The position numbers and the translations under genes were made by a program. Below, piece by piece: positions 25,218 to 33,844 of a stretch of DNA of 64,000 bases (within the stretch, counting starts at the first letter, position 1; each line of letters begins with the position of its first letter). Below the pieces are notes generated by a model. That model did not search any database, was not told the origin of the DNA, and was given only the letters and a program-made list of their open reading frames with translations. The DNA comes from Hymenobacter caeli (GTDB taxonomy: Bacteria; Bacteroidota; Bacteroidia; Cytophagales; Hymenobacteraceae): assembly GCF_013294115.1 (NCBI RefSeq), contig NZ_JABSNP010000012.1:62001-126000 (forward strand). Direction: 5' to 3'.

Positions 25218-26195
25218 CTACAGCCAGCCCTGGGCCCGCATCCAGTCGTCGTTGTAGATTTTGCCCAGGTAGCGGGTGCCGTGGTCGGGCAGGACGACAA
25301 CCATCGTGTCGGTTTCCTTTAAATGCTCGCGGGCATATTCAAGGGCCCCGAATACGGCCGAGCCGCAGCTCCAGCCCACGAACAGGCCTTCTTCCTTGGC
25401 CAGGCGGCGCGTCATCAGGGCGGCGTCCTTGTCGGTCACTTTAATAAATTCATCGATGACATCGAAATTCACGTTTTTCGGCAGAATATCCTCGCCGATG
25501 CCCTCCGTTTTGTAGGGGTAAATTTCGTTGGTGTCGAAGACGCCGGTTTCCTTGTACTTCTTGAACACCGAGCCGTAGGTGTCGATGCCGAGCGTGAAAA
25601 TGGCCGGGTTCTGCTCCTTCAGGTACTTGCTCACGCCGCAGATGGTGCCGCCCGTGCCCACGCCGGCCGCCCAGTGCGTGATTTTGCCCTCGGTACCTTC
25701 CCAGATTTCGGGGCCCGTGTTTTCGTAGTGCGCCGCCGTGTTCGACATATTGTCGTACTGGTTGGGGTAGAACGAGTTGGGCGTTTCGGCGTTGAGGCGG
25801 CGGGCCACCGAGTAGTAGGAGCGCGGGTCGTCGGGGGCCACGTCCACGGGGCAGACCACCACCTGGGCCCCCACGGCCCGCAGAATGTCTTGTTTCTCCT
25901 TGCTTTGCTTGTCGCTCATCACGAAGATGGTACTGTAGCCTTTGGCGATGGCGGCCAGCGCCAGGCCCATACCGGTGTTGCCGCTGGTGCCTTCGATAAT
26001 GGTGCCGCCGGGCTTGAGCAGGCCGGCCTTTTCGGCGTCCTCCACCATGCGGATGGCCATGCGGTCCTTCACCGAGTTGCCGGGGTTCATATACTCGACT
26101 TTGGCCAGAATAGTGCCTTTGATGCCTTCGGTAACCTTGTTGAGCTTAACGAGCGGGGTGCGGCCAACGGCCTCGATGATGTGGTTGTAGTGCAT
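25218..26195 (-). CDS. PLP-dependent cysteine synthase / cystathionine beta-synthase-like enzyme
   Basis: A 325-residue fold-type II PLP enzyme. The PLP lysine lies in VEYMNPGNSVKDRMAIRMVE, the phosphate loop in IIEGTSGNTGMGLALAA, and a glycine loop in HWAAGVGTGGTICGV. Length and end match the CBS-like group that has no C-terminal CBS domains. It makes either cysteine from O-acetylserine or cystathionine from homocysteine; which one cannot be told here. The start at 26195 gives the typical MHYNHIIEAVGRTPLV. Confidence 0.92.
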   Translation of the reverse strand: MHYNHIIEAVGRTPLVKLNKVTEGIKGTILAKVEYMNPGNSVKDRMAIRMVEDAEKAGLLKPGGTIIEGTSGNTGMGLALAAIAKGYSTIFVMSDKQSKEKQDILRAVGAQVVVCPVDVAPDDPRSYYSVARRLNAETPNSFYPNQYDNMSNTAAHYENTGPEIWEGTEGKITHWAAGVGTGGTICGVSKYLKEQNPAIFTLGIDTYGSVFKKYKETGVFDTNEIYPYKTEGIGEDILPKNVNFDVIDEFIKVTDKDAALMTRRLAKEEGLFVGWSCGSAVFGALEYAREHLKETDTMVVVLPDHGTRYLGKIYNDDWMRAQGWL

Positions 26196-26219
26196 TGCCA
26201 ACGGTTGGTAGAACGGCCG

Positions 26220-26227
26220 CAAAGGTA
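26220..26227 (-). promoter_or_regulatory. -7 promoter box of the cysteine synthase gene
   Basis: TACCTTTG on the minus strand, 25 bp before the start codon, fits TAnnTTTG. Confidence 0.6.
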
Positions 26228-26305
26228 CGGCCCCGGGGCCCCCACGCCGGGCGAATGAACGGCGGGCCCGGGATATTTCTGTGCCGCCGCCCGCCGAATT
26301 AGCCC

Positions 26306-26313
26306 TACTTTTG
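26306..26313 (+). promoter_or_regulatory. -7 promoter box of sucD
   Basis: TACTTTTG on the plus strand fits TAnnTTTG, 53 bp before the sucD start codon. Confidence 0.6.
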
Positions 26314-26366
26314 CGGCGGCGCAGGCCACCCCCTTCCCATCGTTTTCATCCCCCAAATCCCCAAGA

Positions 26367-27248
26367 ATGAGCGTTCTGGTCAATAAAAACTCCAAGGTTA
26401 TCGTGCAGGGCTTCACCGGCTCCGAGGGCTCGTTCCACGCCGGGCAAATGATTGACTACGGCACCCACGTGGTGGGCGGCGTGACGCCGGGCAAGGGCGG
26501 CACCCAGCACCTCGACCTGCCGGTGTTCAACACCGTGGCCGACGCCGTGGCCGCCACCCAGGCCGACACCAGCATCATTTTCGTGCCCCCGGCCTTCGCC
26601 GCCGATGCCATCCTCGAAGCCGCCCAGGCCGGCATCAAAGTCATCGTGACCATCACCGAGGGCATCCCGACCAAGGACATGATTGCCGTGAAGCACTACC
26701 TGAAGGACCGCCCCGAAATCACGATGATCGGGCCGAACTGCCCCGGCGTGATGACCGCCGGCGAGTGCAAGGTGGGCATCATGCCCGGCTTCATTTTCAC
26801 GAAGGGCCGCGTGGGCATCGTGTCCAAGTCGGGCACGCTCACCTACGAAGCCGTGGACCAGCTCACCAAGGCCGGCCTGGGCCAGACCACGGCCATCGGC
26901 ATCGGCGGCGACCCCATCATCGGCACCACCACCAAGCAGGCGGTGGAAATGCTGATGAACGACCCCGAAACCGAAGGCATCGTGATGATCGGCGAAATCG
27001 GCGGCGGCATGGAAGCCGAAGCCGCCCGCTGGATTAAGGCGACCGGCAACAAGAAGCCCGTCGTGGGCTTCATCGCCGGCCAAACCGCGCCTCCCGGCCG
27101 CCGCATGGGCCACGCCGGCGCCATCGTGGGCGGCGCCGACGACACCGCCGCCGCCAAAATGGCCATCATGCGCGAGTGCGGCATCCACGTCGTGGACTCG
27201 CCCGCCGAAATCGGCGACACGATGCTGCGCGTATTGGGCGCGAAGTAG
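26367..27248 (+). CDS. sucD: Succinate-CoA ligase, alpha subunit
   Basis: The citric-acid-cycle enzyme that interconverts succinyl-CoA and succinate with nucleotide phosphorylation. The 293-residue subunit has the CoA-binding N-terminus [20 protein letters not shown], then [20 protein letters not shown] and [20 protein letters not shown]. The phosphorylated histidine is H249 in [12 protein letters not shown]. The beta subunit gene sucC is not adjacent, as is common in this phylum. A long hairpin terminator follows. Confidence 0.97.
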   Translation: MSVLVNKNSKVIVQGFTGSEGSFHAGQMIDYGTHVVGGVTPGKGGTQHLDLPVFNTVADAVAATQADTSIIFVPPAFAADAILEAAQAGIKVIVTITEGIPTKDMIAVKHYLKDRPEITMIGPNCPGVMTAGECKVGIMPGFIFTKGRVGIVSKSGTLTYEAVDQLTKAGLGQTTAIGIGGDPIIGTTTKQAVEMLMNDPETEGIVMIGEIGGGMEAEAARWIKATGNKKPVVGFIAGQTAPPGRRMGHAGAIVGGADDTAAAKMAIMRECGIHVVDSPAEIGDTMLRVLGAK

Positions 27249-27258
27249 AAACATTCAG

Positions 27259-27322
27259 ATACTTTTTGAGCAAAGGAAAAGCGCTTTCATTCGGAAGCGC
27301 TTTTCTTTTGCTCAAAAAGTAT
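27259..27322. terminator. Long hairpin terminator after sucD
   Basis: Left arm 27259-27286 pairs with right arm 27295-27322 over 28 bp with one G-U or A-C position, leaving an 8-base loop. The core is AAAAGCGCTT with AAGCGCTTTT. This is much longer than a normal terminator stem. Confidence 0.85.
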
Positions 27323-27363
27323 TCTTGCTGATAAATTACATGGCATTTACTATCTCAACAACT

Positions 27364-28464
27364 ATGAACCGGACGCTGCTTTTCGTTTTTTTACTCGTCG
27401 CCTCTTCATTGGCTGCCTGTAAAAAAGAGGTGGAAATTCAAATCAAAGAGGTCGATAAAACGTATAGCTGGGCGGAAATAAAGAGGCTGTACGGTACGGA
27501 TAAGGTGATTTTAAACACGGGGAAAGATGCTAACTCCGTCTTCATGCAGACCCCGAGCCTACTGGGCATCCTCTCACCCCTAAAAAATCCGCCTGTTAAA
27601 AACCGCTTCGGCTATTACATCACGGCGTTTGCGGCTTTGCCCAACGACGTCAGCCTCAAAGTACCCATCGGGCCTGTTTTTCTGACTTTTCCCGCCCGGG
27701 ACACCCTATTGCAGCTGACCAGAACGACAGAACCCGTCACCAGCAGCTATAATGCGTACATCAACCTGCGACAACTCGACCCGCGGGCTACAAGTATCAT
27801 CCGAACTTCAACGTCGTGGCTACCCTTCGGGGCCATTAATCGCAACAATACCTTGTTGTTCGGCTACCGTACCCCTACCTTCAACGACTTACGCTTTGTG
27901 CTGGCCAAAGTCAATGTCACGGCTGGGGGACCGTTGCAAGCCCAGTCGCGCACCGTCATAATTTCCGCACCCGCCGGGCGGGCATACAGCAGTATCCGAT
28001 GGATAAAAGCCGTTGATGACTACTTTCTGGTTAATTGCGACGGAGGCTTGTACAAGATTCGGGAAGACGGTTCGGCCAAGCAAGTATTTGGAGCCAACTC
28101 AACGGACGATTGCTATAAATGGCAAGGAGTACTTTACGCAGTAGAAGAGTATAATTCCATTTTAATATCCAAAGACGATGGCGAAACCTGGCAGCGTTCC
28201 ACAGGGGCCCCCGATGCATTCACCTTTACAAGCTACCACGTCATCGGTGACAGTCTGATAGGTGCCGCGCACGGAGCAGGCAGCAATTACTTATTCACGC
28301 TGCGCTGGAATGGCCCTAATTACCGCATCCGGGCCCTTAAAAACGATGGCCTGGGCCAGGGTTCCATCAGCGGCATCGAGCAGCTGGGCGATACGGTGTA
28401 CGTAGGCACCACGAGCGGGCTTTTTAAACGGCCACTGAATGCATTTTTTGAAACCAAGCTGTAA
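27364..28464 (+). CDS. Lipoprotein with Asp-box motif, paralog A
   Basis: A 366-residue lipoprotein; lipobox LAAC with Cys at residue 19, followed by KKEVEIQIKEVDKTYSWAEI. Repeated beta-rich segments and the motif SKDDGETWQRSTG are reminiscent of the Asp-box/BNR units of sialidase-like propellers. The C-terminus reads LGDTVYVGTTSGLFKRPLNA. It is a paralog of the next gene. Function unknown; a surface-exposed propeller is a reasonable reading. GC content is lower than the flanking housekeeping genes. Confidence 0.78.
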   Translation: MNRTLLFVFLLVASSLAACKKEVEIQIKEVDKTYSWAEIKRLYGTDKVILNTGKDANSVFMQTPSLLGILSPLKNPPVKNRFGYYITAFAALPNDVSLKVPIGPVFLTFPARDTLLQLTRTTEPVTSSYNAYINLRQLDPRATSIIRTSTSWLPFGAINRNNTLLFGYRTPTFNDLRFVLAKVNVTAGGPLQAQSRTVIISAPAGRAYSSIRWIKAVDDYFLVNCDGGLYKIREDGSAKQVFGANSTDDCYKWQGVLYAVEEYNSILISKDDGETWQRSTGAPDAFTFTSYHVIGDSLIGAAHGAGSNYLFTLRWNGPNYRIRALKNDGLGQGSISGIEQLGDTVYVGTTSGLFKRPLNAFFETKL

Positions 28465-28583
28465 TCTGCTTAGCTTTTTATGAAAAAGAGTTAGGCTATT
28501 AGTATAGCACGCCGTAGGAGCAGGCGGCGAAGGATTGGGTGTGCCGGGCACGCAGTAGATTCGCGCTTCATCTTCAGTTTAGT

Positions 28584-28614
28584 AAAAGCTCCGGTACTTA
28601 CCGGAGCTTTTTTT
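28584..28614. terminator. Terminator after lipoprotein A
   Basis: AAAGCTCCGG pairs with CCGGAGCTTT around a 6-base loop, followed by a T run. Confidence 0.82.
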
Positions 28615-28653
28615 GAGTCCTTTCCGGCTTCGCATCTACCAAAAATTTAATTC

Positions 28654-29868
28654 ATGCGCCTCACCACCAAATTAATGTTCGCAAGCGCCGTTCTGGCCCT
28701 GGCAACGGCCTGCAAAAAGGAAATAGACACCGTTACGGTGCAGGTGGACAAGGTGTACAGCTGGGCGGAAGTGAAGTACCTCATTAACTACCAGCGCAAC
28801 GTCATCCAGGTAACAACGGGGACGAACACGCTCAACTTGCAGGAAACGGGGAGGTTTGAGGTGCTTTCGCCTATTGCTGGCTCTGCCGAGAAGGCTGCCA
28901 ATGGCTACTACACGGGCTTCGGCCACACCCTATCCCGTACCTGGGGATTCGACCCGCTACCCTTCGATGTGCGCGATGCCGTTCCGATGAACGCGAATTT
29001 CTACGCCAACCCCGGTGGGTACCGGGATGCGAGTTCGGACACGGTTTTAACTATTTACCCCACTGCGTATTTTGACGGCCCTGCTTACCTGCACCTGCGC
29101 AAACTTGACCCCCATGCGGTTCAGTTCGAAAATTTTCCGGTTGGTACCATGCATCCATTTGGAGTCATCAATCGAAATGATTACCTGCTATGCAGCTATT
29201 ACACGGATAATCCCTTCGCAAACACCGGGTTTAATTTGGTGCTGAGTAAGCTCAGTACCGGCCCCGTTAAGCCACCAGTGCCGCAAAGTGGTCCAAATTC
29301 GCGAACCCTGGTAGACTCCCGAGTTATCCGCATACCTACTCTTGGTCTAAGTGAGCGCGACTTTAAGGAGTTTTGGGCAATTGACGACTACTTTTTGGTT
29401 TGGTGCAATAATGCCGGTCTTTATAAAGTGCGGCAGGACGGCAGCGTGAAACAAATAAACGGCCCGCCCAACTTCACCAGCGGCCCGGTGGCCCCCACCA
29501 CCATTTATAAATGGAAAGGGACAGTGTATTCCATTCAGCAGAGTTCCGGCGGCGACGCCATTTTTTACACTTCAACAAACGACGGCGAAACCTGGCAGCA
29601 AATCAGTGGCTTTAATCAAGCACTTATTTTCTCCACCTTTTATCCAGTGGGCGACAGCCTGGTAGGCATTTCGCATGGCGTCATCACCAACAGCATCTAC
29701 ACCCTGCGGTGGTTAAATGCCAATACTATTCGCCTGCGGGAGTTGAAAAACGACGGCCTGGGCTACGCCGACTTTGCCGACCTTGCCCAGCTCGGCGATA
29801 CCGTGTACCTGGGCACCACCAGCGGCCTGTTCAAGCGGCCGTTAAATAAATTCTTTGAGGGCAAATAG
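28654..29868 (+). CDS. Lipoprotein with Asp-box motif, paralog B
   Basis: A 404-residue lipoprotein; lipobox ATAC with Cys at residue 20, then KKEIDTVTVQVDKVYSWAEV, very similar to paralog A. The motif STNDGETWQQISG matches the Asp-box region of paralog A, and both end in LGDTVYLGTTSGLFKRPLNK-type sequence. The middle region (residues about 60-200) has insertions relative to A. Probably arose by tandem duplication. Function unknown. Confidence 0.78.
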   Translation: MRLTTKLMFASAVLALATACKKEIDTVTVQVDKVYSWAEVKYLINYQRNVIQVTTGTNTLNLQETGRFEVLSPIAGSAEKAANGYYTGFGHTLSRTWGFDPLPFDVRDAVPMNANFYANPGGYRDASSDTVLTIYPTAYFDGPAYLHLRKLDPHAVQFENFPVGTMHPFGVINRNDYLLCSYYTDNPFANTGFNLVLSKLSTGPVKPPVPQSGPNSRTLVDSRVIRIPTLGLSERDFKEFWAIDDYFLVWCNNAGLYKVRQDGSVKQINGPPNFTSGPVAPTTIYKWKGTVYSIQQSSGGDAIFYTSTNDGETWQQISGFNQALIFSTFYPVGDSLVGISHGVITNSIYTLRWLNANTIRLRELKNDGLGYADFADLAQLGDTVYLGTTSGLFKRPLNKFFEGK

Positions 29869-29879
29869 GTAAGCCGGCG

Positions 29880-30674
29880 TTAGGGCTGCGGCACCGCGGC
29901 CTTGCGGCGGAAGAGCCGGTTGGGGTCAACCGCTATTCCGAGGTTGCACAGGGTGGTGAAGGGGGCGAGGTTTTCGTTGTCGTCGCGCTGGAAATTCTTG
30001 TGGACGGGGGCCGAGCACCCCACCGCGCCCAGCACCTGAAATGCCCCGCGGCCCAGAGCTGCCCGCATGAAAACGGTGGGCTCCAGAAAAAACTGGTTGC
30101 GCAGGGCCACCGGCTTGCCGGCAAGCACGAGCGAGCGGTAATCTACCCAGGTGCCGCGCACCGACAGCCCGTAGCTGTGCCTGGCGGCCAGGTGCGCCGC
30201 GTACACTTGCCCGTAGTAGCGCCGGTAGCTGGCTTCGTAGTGAACATCAGGCCCCGGCAGCGGCAGAATGAACGCCACGACCAGGCTGGGGTAGTACAGG
30301 TCGGCGGTGGCGAAGCCCACGCCGCCGATGGCCCCCAGGTACGTCGCTTTGTTTTTGCCCAACAACTGGTACGTGCCGATGCCCAGGCCGCCCTGCCGGT
30401 GCCGGCTTTCGTGCGTGGTGGTGACGTTGTTGCGGGTTTGGCTGTCGCTGCTGGCCCGCAGCGCCGCCTCGCCGGTTACCAGCAGGTGGGGCAGCGGAAC
30501 CCACGCCACGCTGGTTTCCAGGGTGTTGGGGTTGCCCACCGCGGCCGTCACCTCCACGTCGCCCTTGTTGCGCAGCAGCGGCGTGCTGGGCACCGTGGGC
30601 ACGTACACGGCGCAGCCGCCCAGCAAAGCGGCGCTGGCAACAGCGCTAGCAAAAAAGCAGTGCGACTTCTTCAT
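29880..30674 (-). CDS. Outer-membrane beta-barrel-like lipoprotein, family member 1
   Basis: A 264-residue lipoprotein; lipobox LGGC with CAVYVPTVPSTPLL after it, and an alternating hydrophobic pattern typical of transmembrane beta strands in the mature part (for example DVEVTAAVGNPNTLETSVAW). The first ~50 residues of the mature part follow the same plan as the genes at 31552 and 34836. Function unknown. Its stop is close to that of paralog B on the opposite strand. Confidence 0.7.
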   Translation of the reverse strand: MKKSHCFFASAVASAALLGGCAVYVPTVPSTPLLRNKGDVEVTAAVGNPNTLETSVAWVPLPHLLVTGEAALRASSDSQTRNNVTTTHESRHRQGGLGIGTYQLLGKNKATYLGAIGGVGFATADLYYPSLVVAFILPLPGPDVHYEASYRRYYGQVYAAHLAARHSYGLSVRGTWVDYRSLVLAGKPVALRNQFFLEPTVFMRAALGRGAFQVLGAVGCSAPVHKNFQRDDNENLAPFTTLCNLGIAVDPNRLFRRKAAVPQP

Positions 30675-30973
30675 TACAAAACTGATTAGTAGGCTATTGC
30701 GCTACCGCGCAGGCTCAGCTGCGGGGCCTGAGTGCCCTGCTGACACAAAGGAGGCCTACCCGTCCGCCTTCCCAAAACCAATTTTTCGCTTTCGCGGACT
30801 TTTCAATCGGTTGGTTTCAGTCCCTCAACTGCTTGGAAAGGCCCTTGCCGTGCATTCTTCCCAACAGCCACCCGCGTTTTAGGGGACTTTACTACCGGCC
30901 ACAAAAAAGCGGAGGCTCCCGGTGCCGTGGCACCGGAAACCTCCGCTTTCTGCTGACGCGAACAGGCCTTGGC
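30675..30973. other. Intergenic region, 299 bp
   Basis: I see no gene here. Positions 30906-30949 form a terminator for ohr; the rest probably holds the promoter of the minus-strand lipoprotein gene. Confidence 0.6.
30906..30949. terminator. Terminator after ohr
   Basis: AAAGCGGAGG pairs with CCTCCGCTTT, with an inner stem CCGGTGCC/GGCACCGG between them. Confidence 0.82.
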
Positions 30974-31405
30974 TTAGGCGTTGGTCGTCGTGGTCAGGCT
31001 CACTTCGATGTTGCCGCGCGTGGCACGCGAGTAGGGGCACACCTGGTGGGCCTTGGCGACCAGCTCCTCGGCCTGCTTTTGGTCCATGTTAGGGATGTTC
31101 ACGGTCAGGTCCACGGCCAGGCCGTAGTTCTCGCCGTCTTTGCCGAAGCTCACGGCGGCGGCCACGGTGCTGCCGGTGATGGGGGTTTTGGCCAGGCGGG
31201 CCACCAGGTTCAGGGCCCCGTCGAAGCAGGCGGCGTAGCCGGCGGCGAAGAGCTGCTCGGGGTTGGTGGTGTCGGCTTTGCCGGGGCCGCCCATCTCTTT
31301 GGGCGTGCTCAGGGGCAGGTCGATGACGTGGTCGGACGAAACGGCGCGGCCGTCGCGGCCCCCGGTGGCTTTGGCGTGGGCGGTGTACAGGCGTTCGATG
31401 CTCAT
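30974..31405 (-). CDS. ohr: Organic hydroperoxide resistance protein, Ohr
   Basis: A thiol peroxidase of the Ohr/OsmC family that reduces organic hydroperoxides. The 143-residue protein carries the two reactive cysteines in the normal places: C60 in FAAGYAACFDGALN and C123 in HQVCPYSRATRGNIE. The start MSIERLYTAHAKATGGRDGR is typical of Ohr; the open frame continues upstream but the ATG at 31405 is preferred. No OhrR-like regulator is adjacent. Confidence 0.95.
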   Translation of the reverse strand: MSIERLYTAHAKATGGRDGRAVSSDHVIDLPLSTPKEMGGPGKADTTNPEQLFAAGYAACFDGALNLVARLAKTPITGSTVAAAVSFGKDGENYGLAVDLTVNIPNMDQKQAEELVAKAHQVCPYSRATRGNIEVSLTTTTNA

Positions 31406-31551
31406 GGTATTGGCGACTAAAGTAGGAATTTTGAACACCAAACTGACACAAGTTGCGCAATGTTTAATTGCATACAACCAAACTTTTACCGAATTTAAAT
31501 ACTTTACTTTATCTTCTTGAAAATCAACGTATTTTATTTTTCACCGTCCGC

Positions 31552-32325
31552 TTACTGCGTACCAGCTTTCCAGGAATTGCTACCCCCCAGGCTCACAATC
31601 ACGCCCAGCTGAAACACCGAATTGGCGGCTTTCAGGTAAGCGTTGGGGTGAAAGCCGAAGGCCTGGCCGCTCATTAGCTGGAGCTGGAAAGGCCCCGCCA
31701 GCTGCACCCGGGTGAAGGTGACGGGCTCAAAAATGACGTTGCCGATGGGGGCCTGGCCCTGGCCGTCGATGCGGAAGTTGTTGAGCTGCACGTAGCTCAG
31801 GCGCAGGGCCGTGCCGTAGCTCAGGGGGAAGTCGTGGTGGCCCAGGTGGAGGCTTTTCTTCTTTTTACTGGCGTAGTTCACCTGCACGAATACCTTGGCC
31901 AGGCTGCCTTCGAGCCGGCGGGCGGGCACCTGGTCGTCGCTGCGCTCGGTGCGGTCGGTGCTGCCGCCGCCCAGGCCGGCGTACACTTCCAGCACGCGCC
32001 GGTCGGGCAGGCGGGTGAAGTAGCCCACGCTGGCCTCGCCAAAGTCAAAGTTTTCGGTTTTGTCGCTCTTGAAGCGGTGCAGCGACGAGAACGTGCCCGC
32101 CGCCGCCAGGTGGTCGGCGAAGGCGTAGGCCCCCTGGAAAGCAAAGTTGTTCTGCTGGTTGGTGCTGACGCTGCCGTAAAACTCGCTTTTCTGGGTGAGC
32201 AGCGGCGCGTGGGGCGGCGGCGGAAAGTAGAGCGACGTGCAGCCGGCCAAGCCGGCCGCGGCGGGTACACCGCCGCGCAACAAGGCACGGCGCAGGAAAC
32301 GAAGCGTTTTTTGGGGCGGCACCAT
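31552..32325 (-). CDS. Outer-membrane beta-barrel-like lipoprotein, family member 2
   Basis: A 257-residue lipoprotein; lipobox LAGC with TSLYFPPPPHAPLLTQKSEF after it, resembling members 1 and 3. The beta-strand-like pattern ends with SVFQLGVIVSLGGSN. The signal region is unusually Arg-rich (TLRFLRRALLRGG). Divergent from the flavoprotein gene at 32381. Function unknown. Confidence 0.68.
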   Translation of the reverse strand: MVPPQKTLRFLRRALLRGGVPAAAGLAGCTSLYFPPPPHAPLLTQKSEFYGSVSTNQQNNFAFQGAYAFADHLAAAGTFSSLHRFKSDKTENFDFGEASVGYFTRLPDRRVLEVYAGLGGGSTDRTERSDDQVPARRLEGSLAKVFVQVNYASKKKKSLHLGHHDFPLSYGTALRLSYVQLNNFRIDGQGQAPIGNVIFEPVTFTRVQLAGPFQLQLMSGQAFGFHPNAYLKAANSVFQLGVIVSLGGSNSWKAGTQ

Positions 32326-32380
32326 GGGTCAACGACGAAGGTAGGGTTTTGTTATTCATCCCCGGCGGGGCCCGGCCCGT

Positions 32381-33817
32381 ATGCCTACCCAAACTCATCC
32401 GTTTATGCCCGCTTCCACTAAGTTCGACGCCATTATCATCGGTTCCGGCCAAGCCGGCAACCCGCTGGCCACCGCCCTGGCCGCGGCCGGCCGCAAGGTG
32501 GCCCTCATCGAAAAAGCCCAGTTCGGCGGCTCCTGCGTCAACTACGGCTGCGTGCCCACCAAAACCCTGCTGGCCACGGCCGAGCGCCTGCACTTGCTGC
32601 GCACCGCCCCCGAAGTGGCCGCCCCGGCCGTGCTTGGCGCGGCCGGCCTGCGGGCAGACCTGGCCGCCGCCGTGGCCCGCAAAGACGCGCTGCTGGCCCA
32701 GTCGCGGCAGGGCCTGGAAGCAAGCCTCACCGGGGCGGGGGTGGCGCTGTTCCGGGGCCACGCAGCCTTCACGGGGCCCCGCACCGTGCGCGTGGCGCCG
32801 AACGAGGCCCCGCACGCCCCCCGGGACCTCACCGCTCCGCTCGTCTTCATCAACACCGGCACCCGGCCGGCCGTGCCCGACGTGCCCGGCCTGGCCGATG
32901 TGCCGTACCTCACCACCACGCAGCTGCTCGACCTCAAGGAGCTGCCCGAACACCTCGTCATTCTGGGCGGTGGCTACATCGGCCTGGAGTTCAGCCAGAT
33001 GTTCCGGCGCTTTGGTAGCCGCGTCACCATCGTCGAGCACAGCCCCCAGCTACTGGAGCGCGAAGACGACGACGTGTGCGAAGCCCTAAAAGCTGGCCTG
33101 GCGGCCGATGGCGTCGAGTTCGTGCTGGGGGCCGAGGCGCACCGCGTAAGCCGGGGCCCCGACGGCCACCTCACCCTCACGGCCCACACCCACCAGGGCG
33201 AGCGGCGCGTGCGGGGCACCCACTTGCTGGTGGCCACCGGCCGCCTCCCCAACACCGACGACCTGGGCCTGGGTTTCGCCGGCATTGCCACCGACGAGAA
33301 AGGCTTCGTGCAGGTCAACGACTTTCTGCAAACCAACGTGCGCGGCGTGTACGCGCTGGGCGACGTGCACGGCGGCCCCCAATTCACGCACATTTCCTAC
33401 GACGACTACCGCGTGGTGCGCGACGCCCTGCTGCACGGCAAGCGCCGCTCGGCCCGGCGGCGGCCCCTGCCCTACGGCATCTTCACCGAGCCGCAGGTGG
33501 CCCGCATCGGCCTGAGCGAAGGCCAGGCCCGGGAGCAGCAGCAGCCGTACCGGGTGGCCAAAATGCCGGTGGCCAGCATCGGCCGCGCCCAGCAAACGGG
33601 CGAGTGCACCGGCTTCTGGAAAGTACTGGTGGGGCCCGACGACCGCATCCTCGGGGCCGCCATCGTGGGGGCCGCCGCGGCCGAAGTCATGGCCATGCTC
33701 GAAATTGCCATGGCCGGCCGCTTGAAATACCCGGTGCTGCAAGAAATGATTTTTGCCCACCCCACGTGGTCCGAAGCGCTGAACACCGTGTTCCGGCACC
33801 TGAAAACAGCCCGCTGA
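32381..33817 (+). CDS. FAD-dependent pyridine-nucleotide disulfide oxidoreductase
   Basis: A 478-residue flavoprotein of the dihydrolipoamide dehydrogenase/mercuric reductase group. FAD-binding site DAIIIGSGQAGNPLATALAA, redox-active disulfide GGSCVNYGCVPTKT, NAD(P)-binding VILGGGYIGLEFSQMFRRFG, FAD contact VYALGDVHGGPQF, and active-site His in AHPTWSEALN. No extra N-terminal cysteine motif of a true MerA is present and no mercury or pyruvate-dehydrogenase genes are adjacent, so the substrate is unknown. Starts at 32381 or 32405. Confidence 0.9.
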   Translation: MPTQTHPFMPASTKFDAIIIGSGQAGNPLATALAAAGRKVALIEKAQFGGSCVNYGCVPTKTLLATAERLHLLRTAPEVAAPAVLGAAGLRADLAAAVARKDALLAQSRQGLEASLTGAGVALFRGHAAFTGPRTVRVAPNEAPHAPRDLTAPLVFINTGTRPAVPDVPGLADVPYLTTTQLLDLKELPEHLVILGGGYIGLEFSQMFRRFGSRVTIVEHSPQLLEREDDDVCEALKAGLAADGVEFVLGAEAHRVSRGPDGHLTLTAHTHQGERRVRGTHLLVATGRLPNTDDLGLGFAGIATDEKGFVQVNDFLQTNVRGVYALGDVHGGPQFTHISYDDYRVVRDALLHGKRRSARRRPLPYGIFTEPQVARIGLSEGQAREQQQPYRVAKMPVASIGRAQQTGECTGFWKVLVGPDDRILGAAIVGAAAAEVMAMLEIAMAGRLKYPVLQEMIFAHPTWSEALNTVFRHLKTAR

Positions 33818-33844
33818 GCCAGGGCGCGGCCCACCCGCCCCGTT

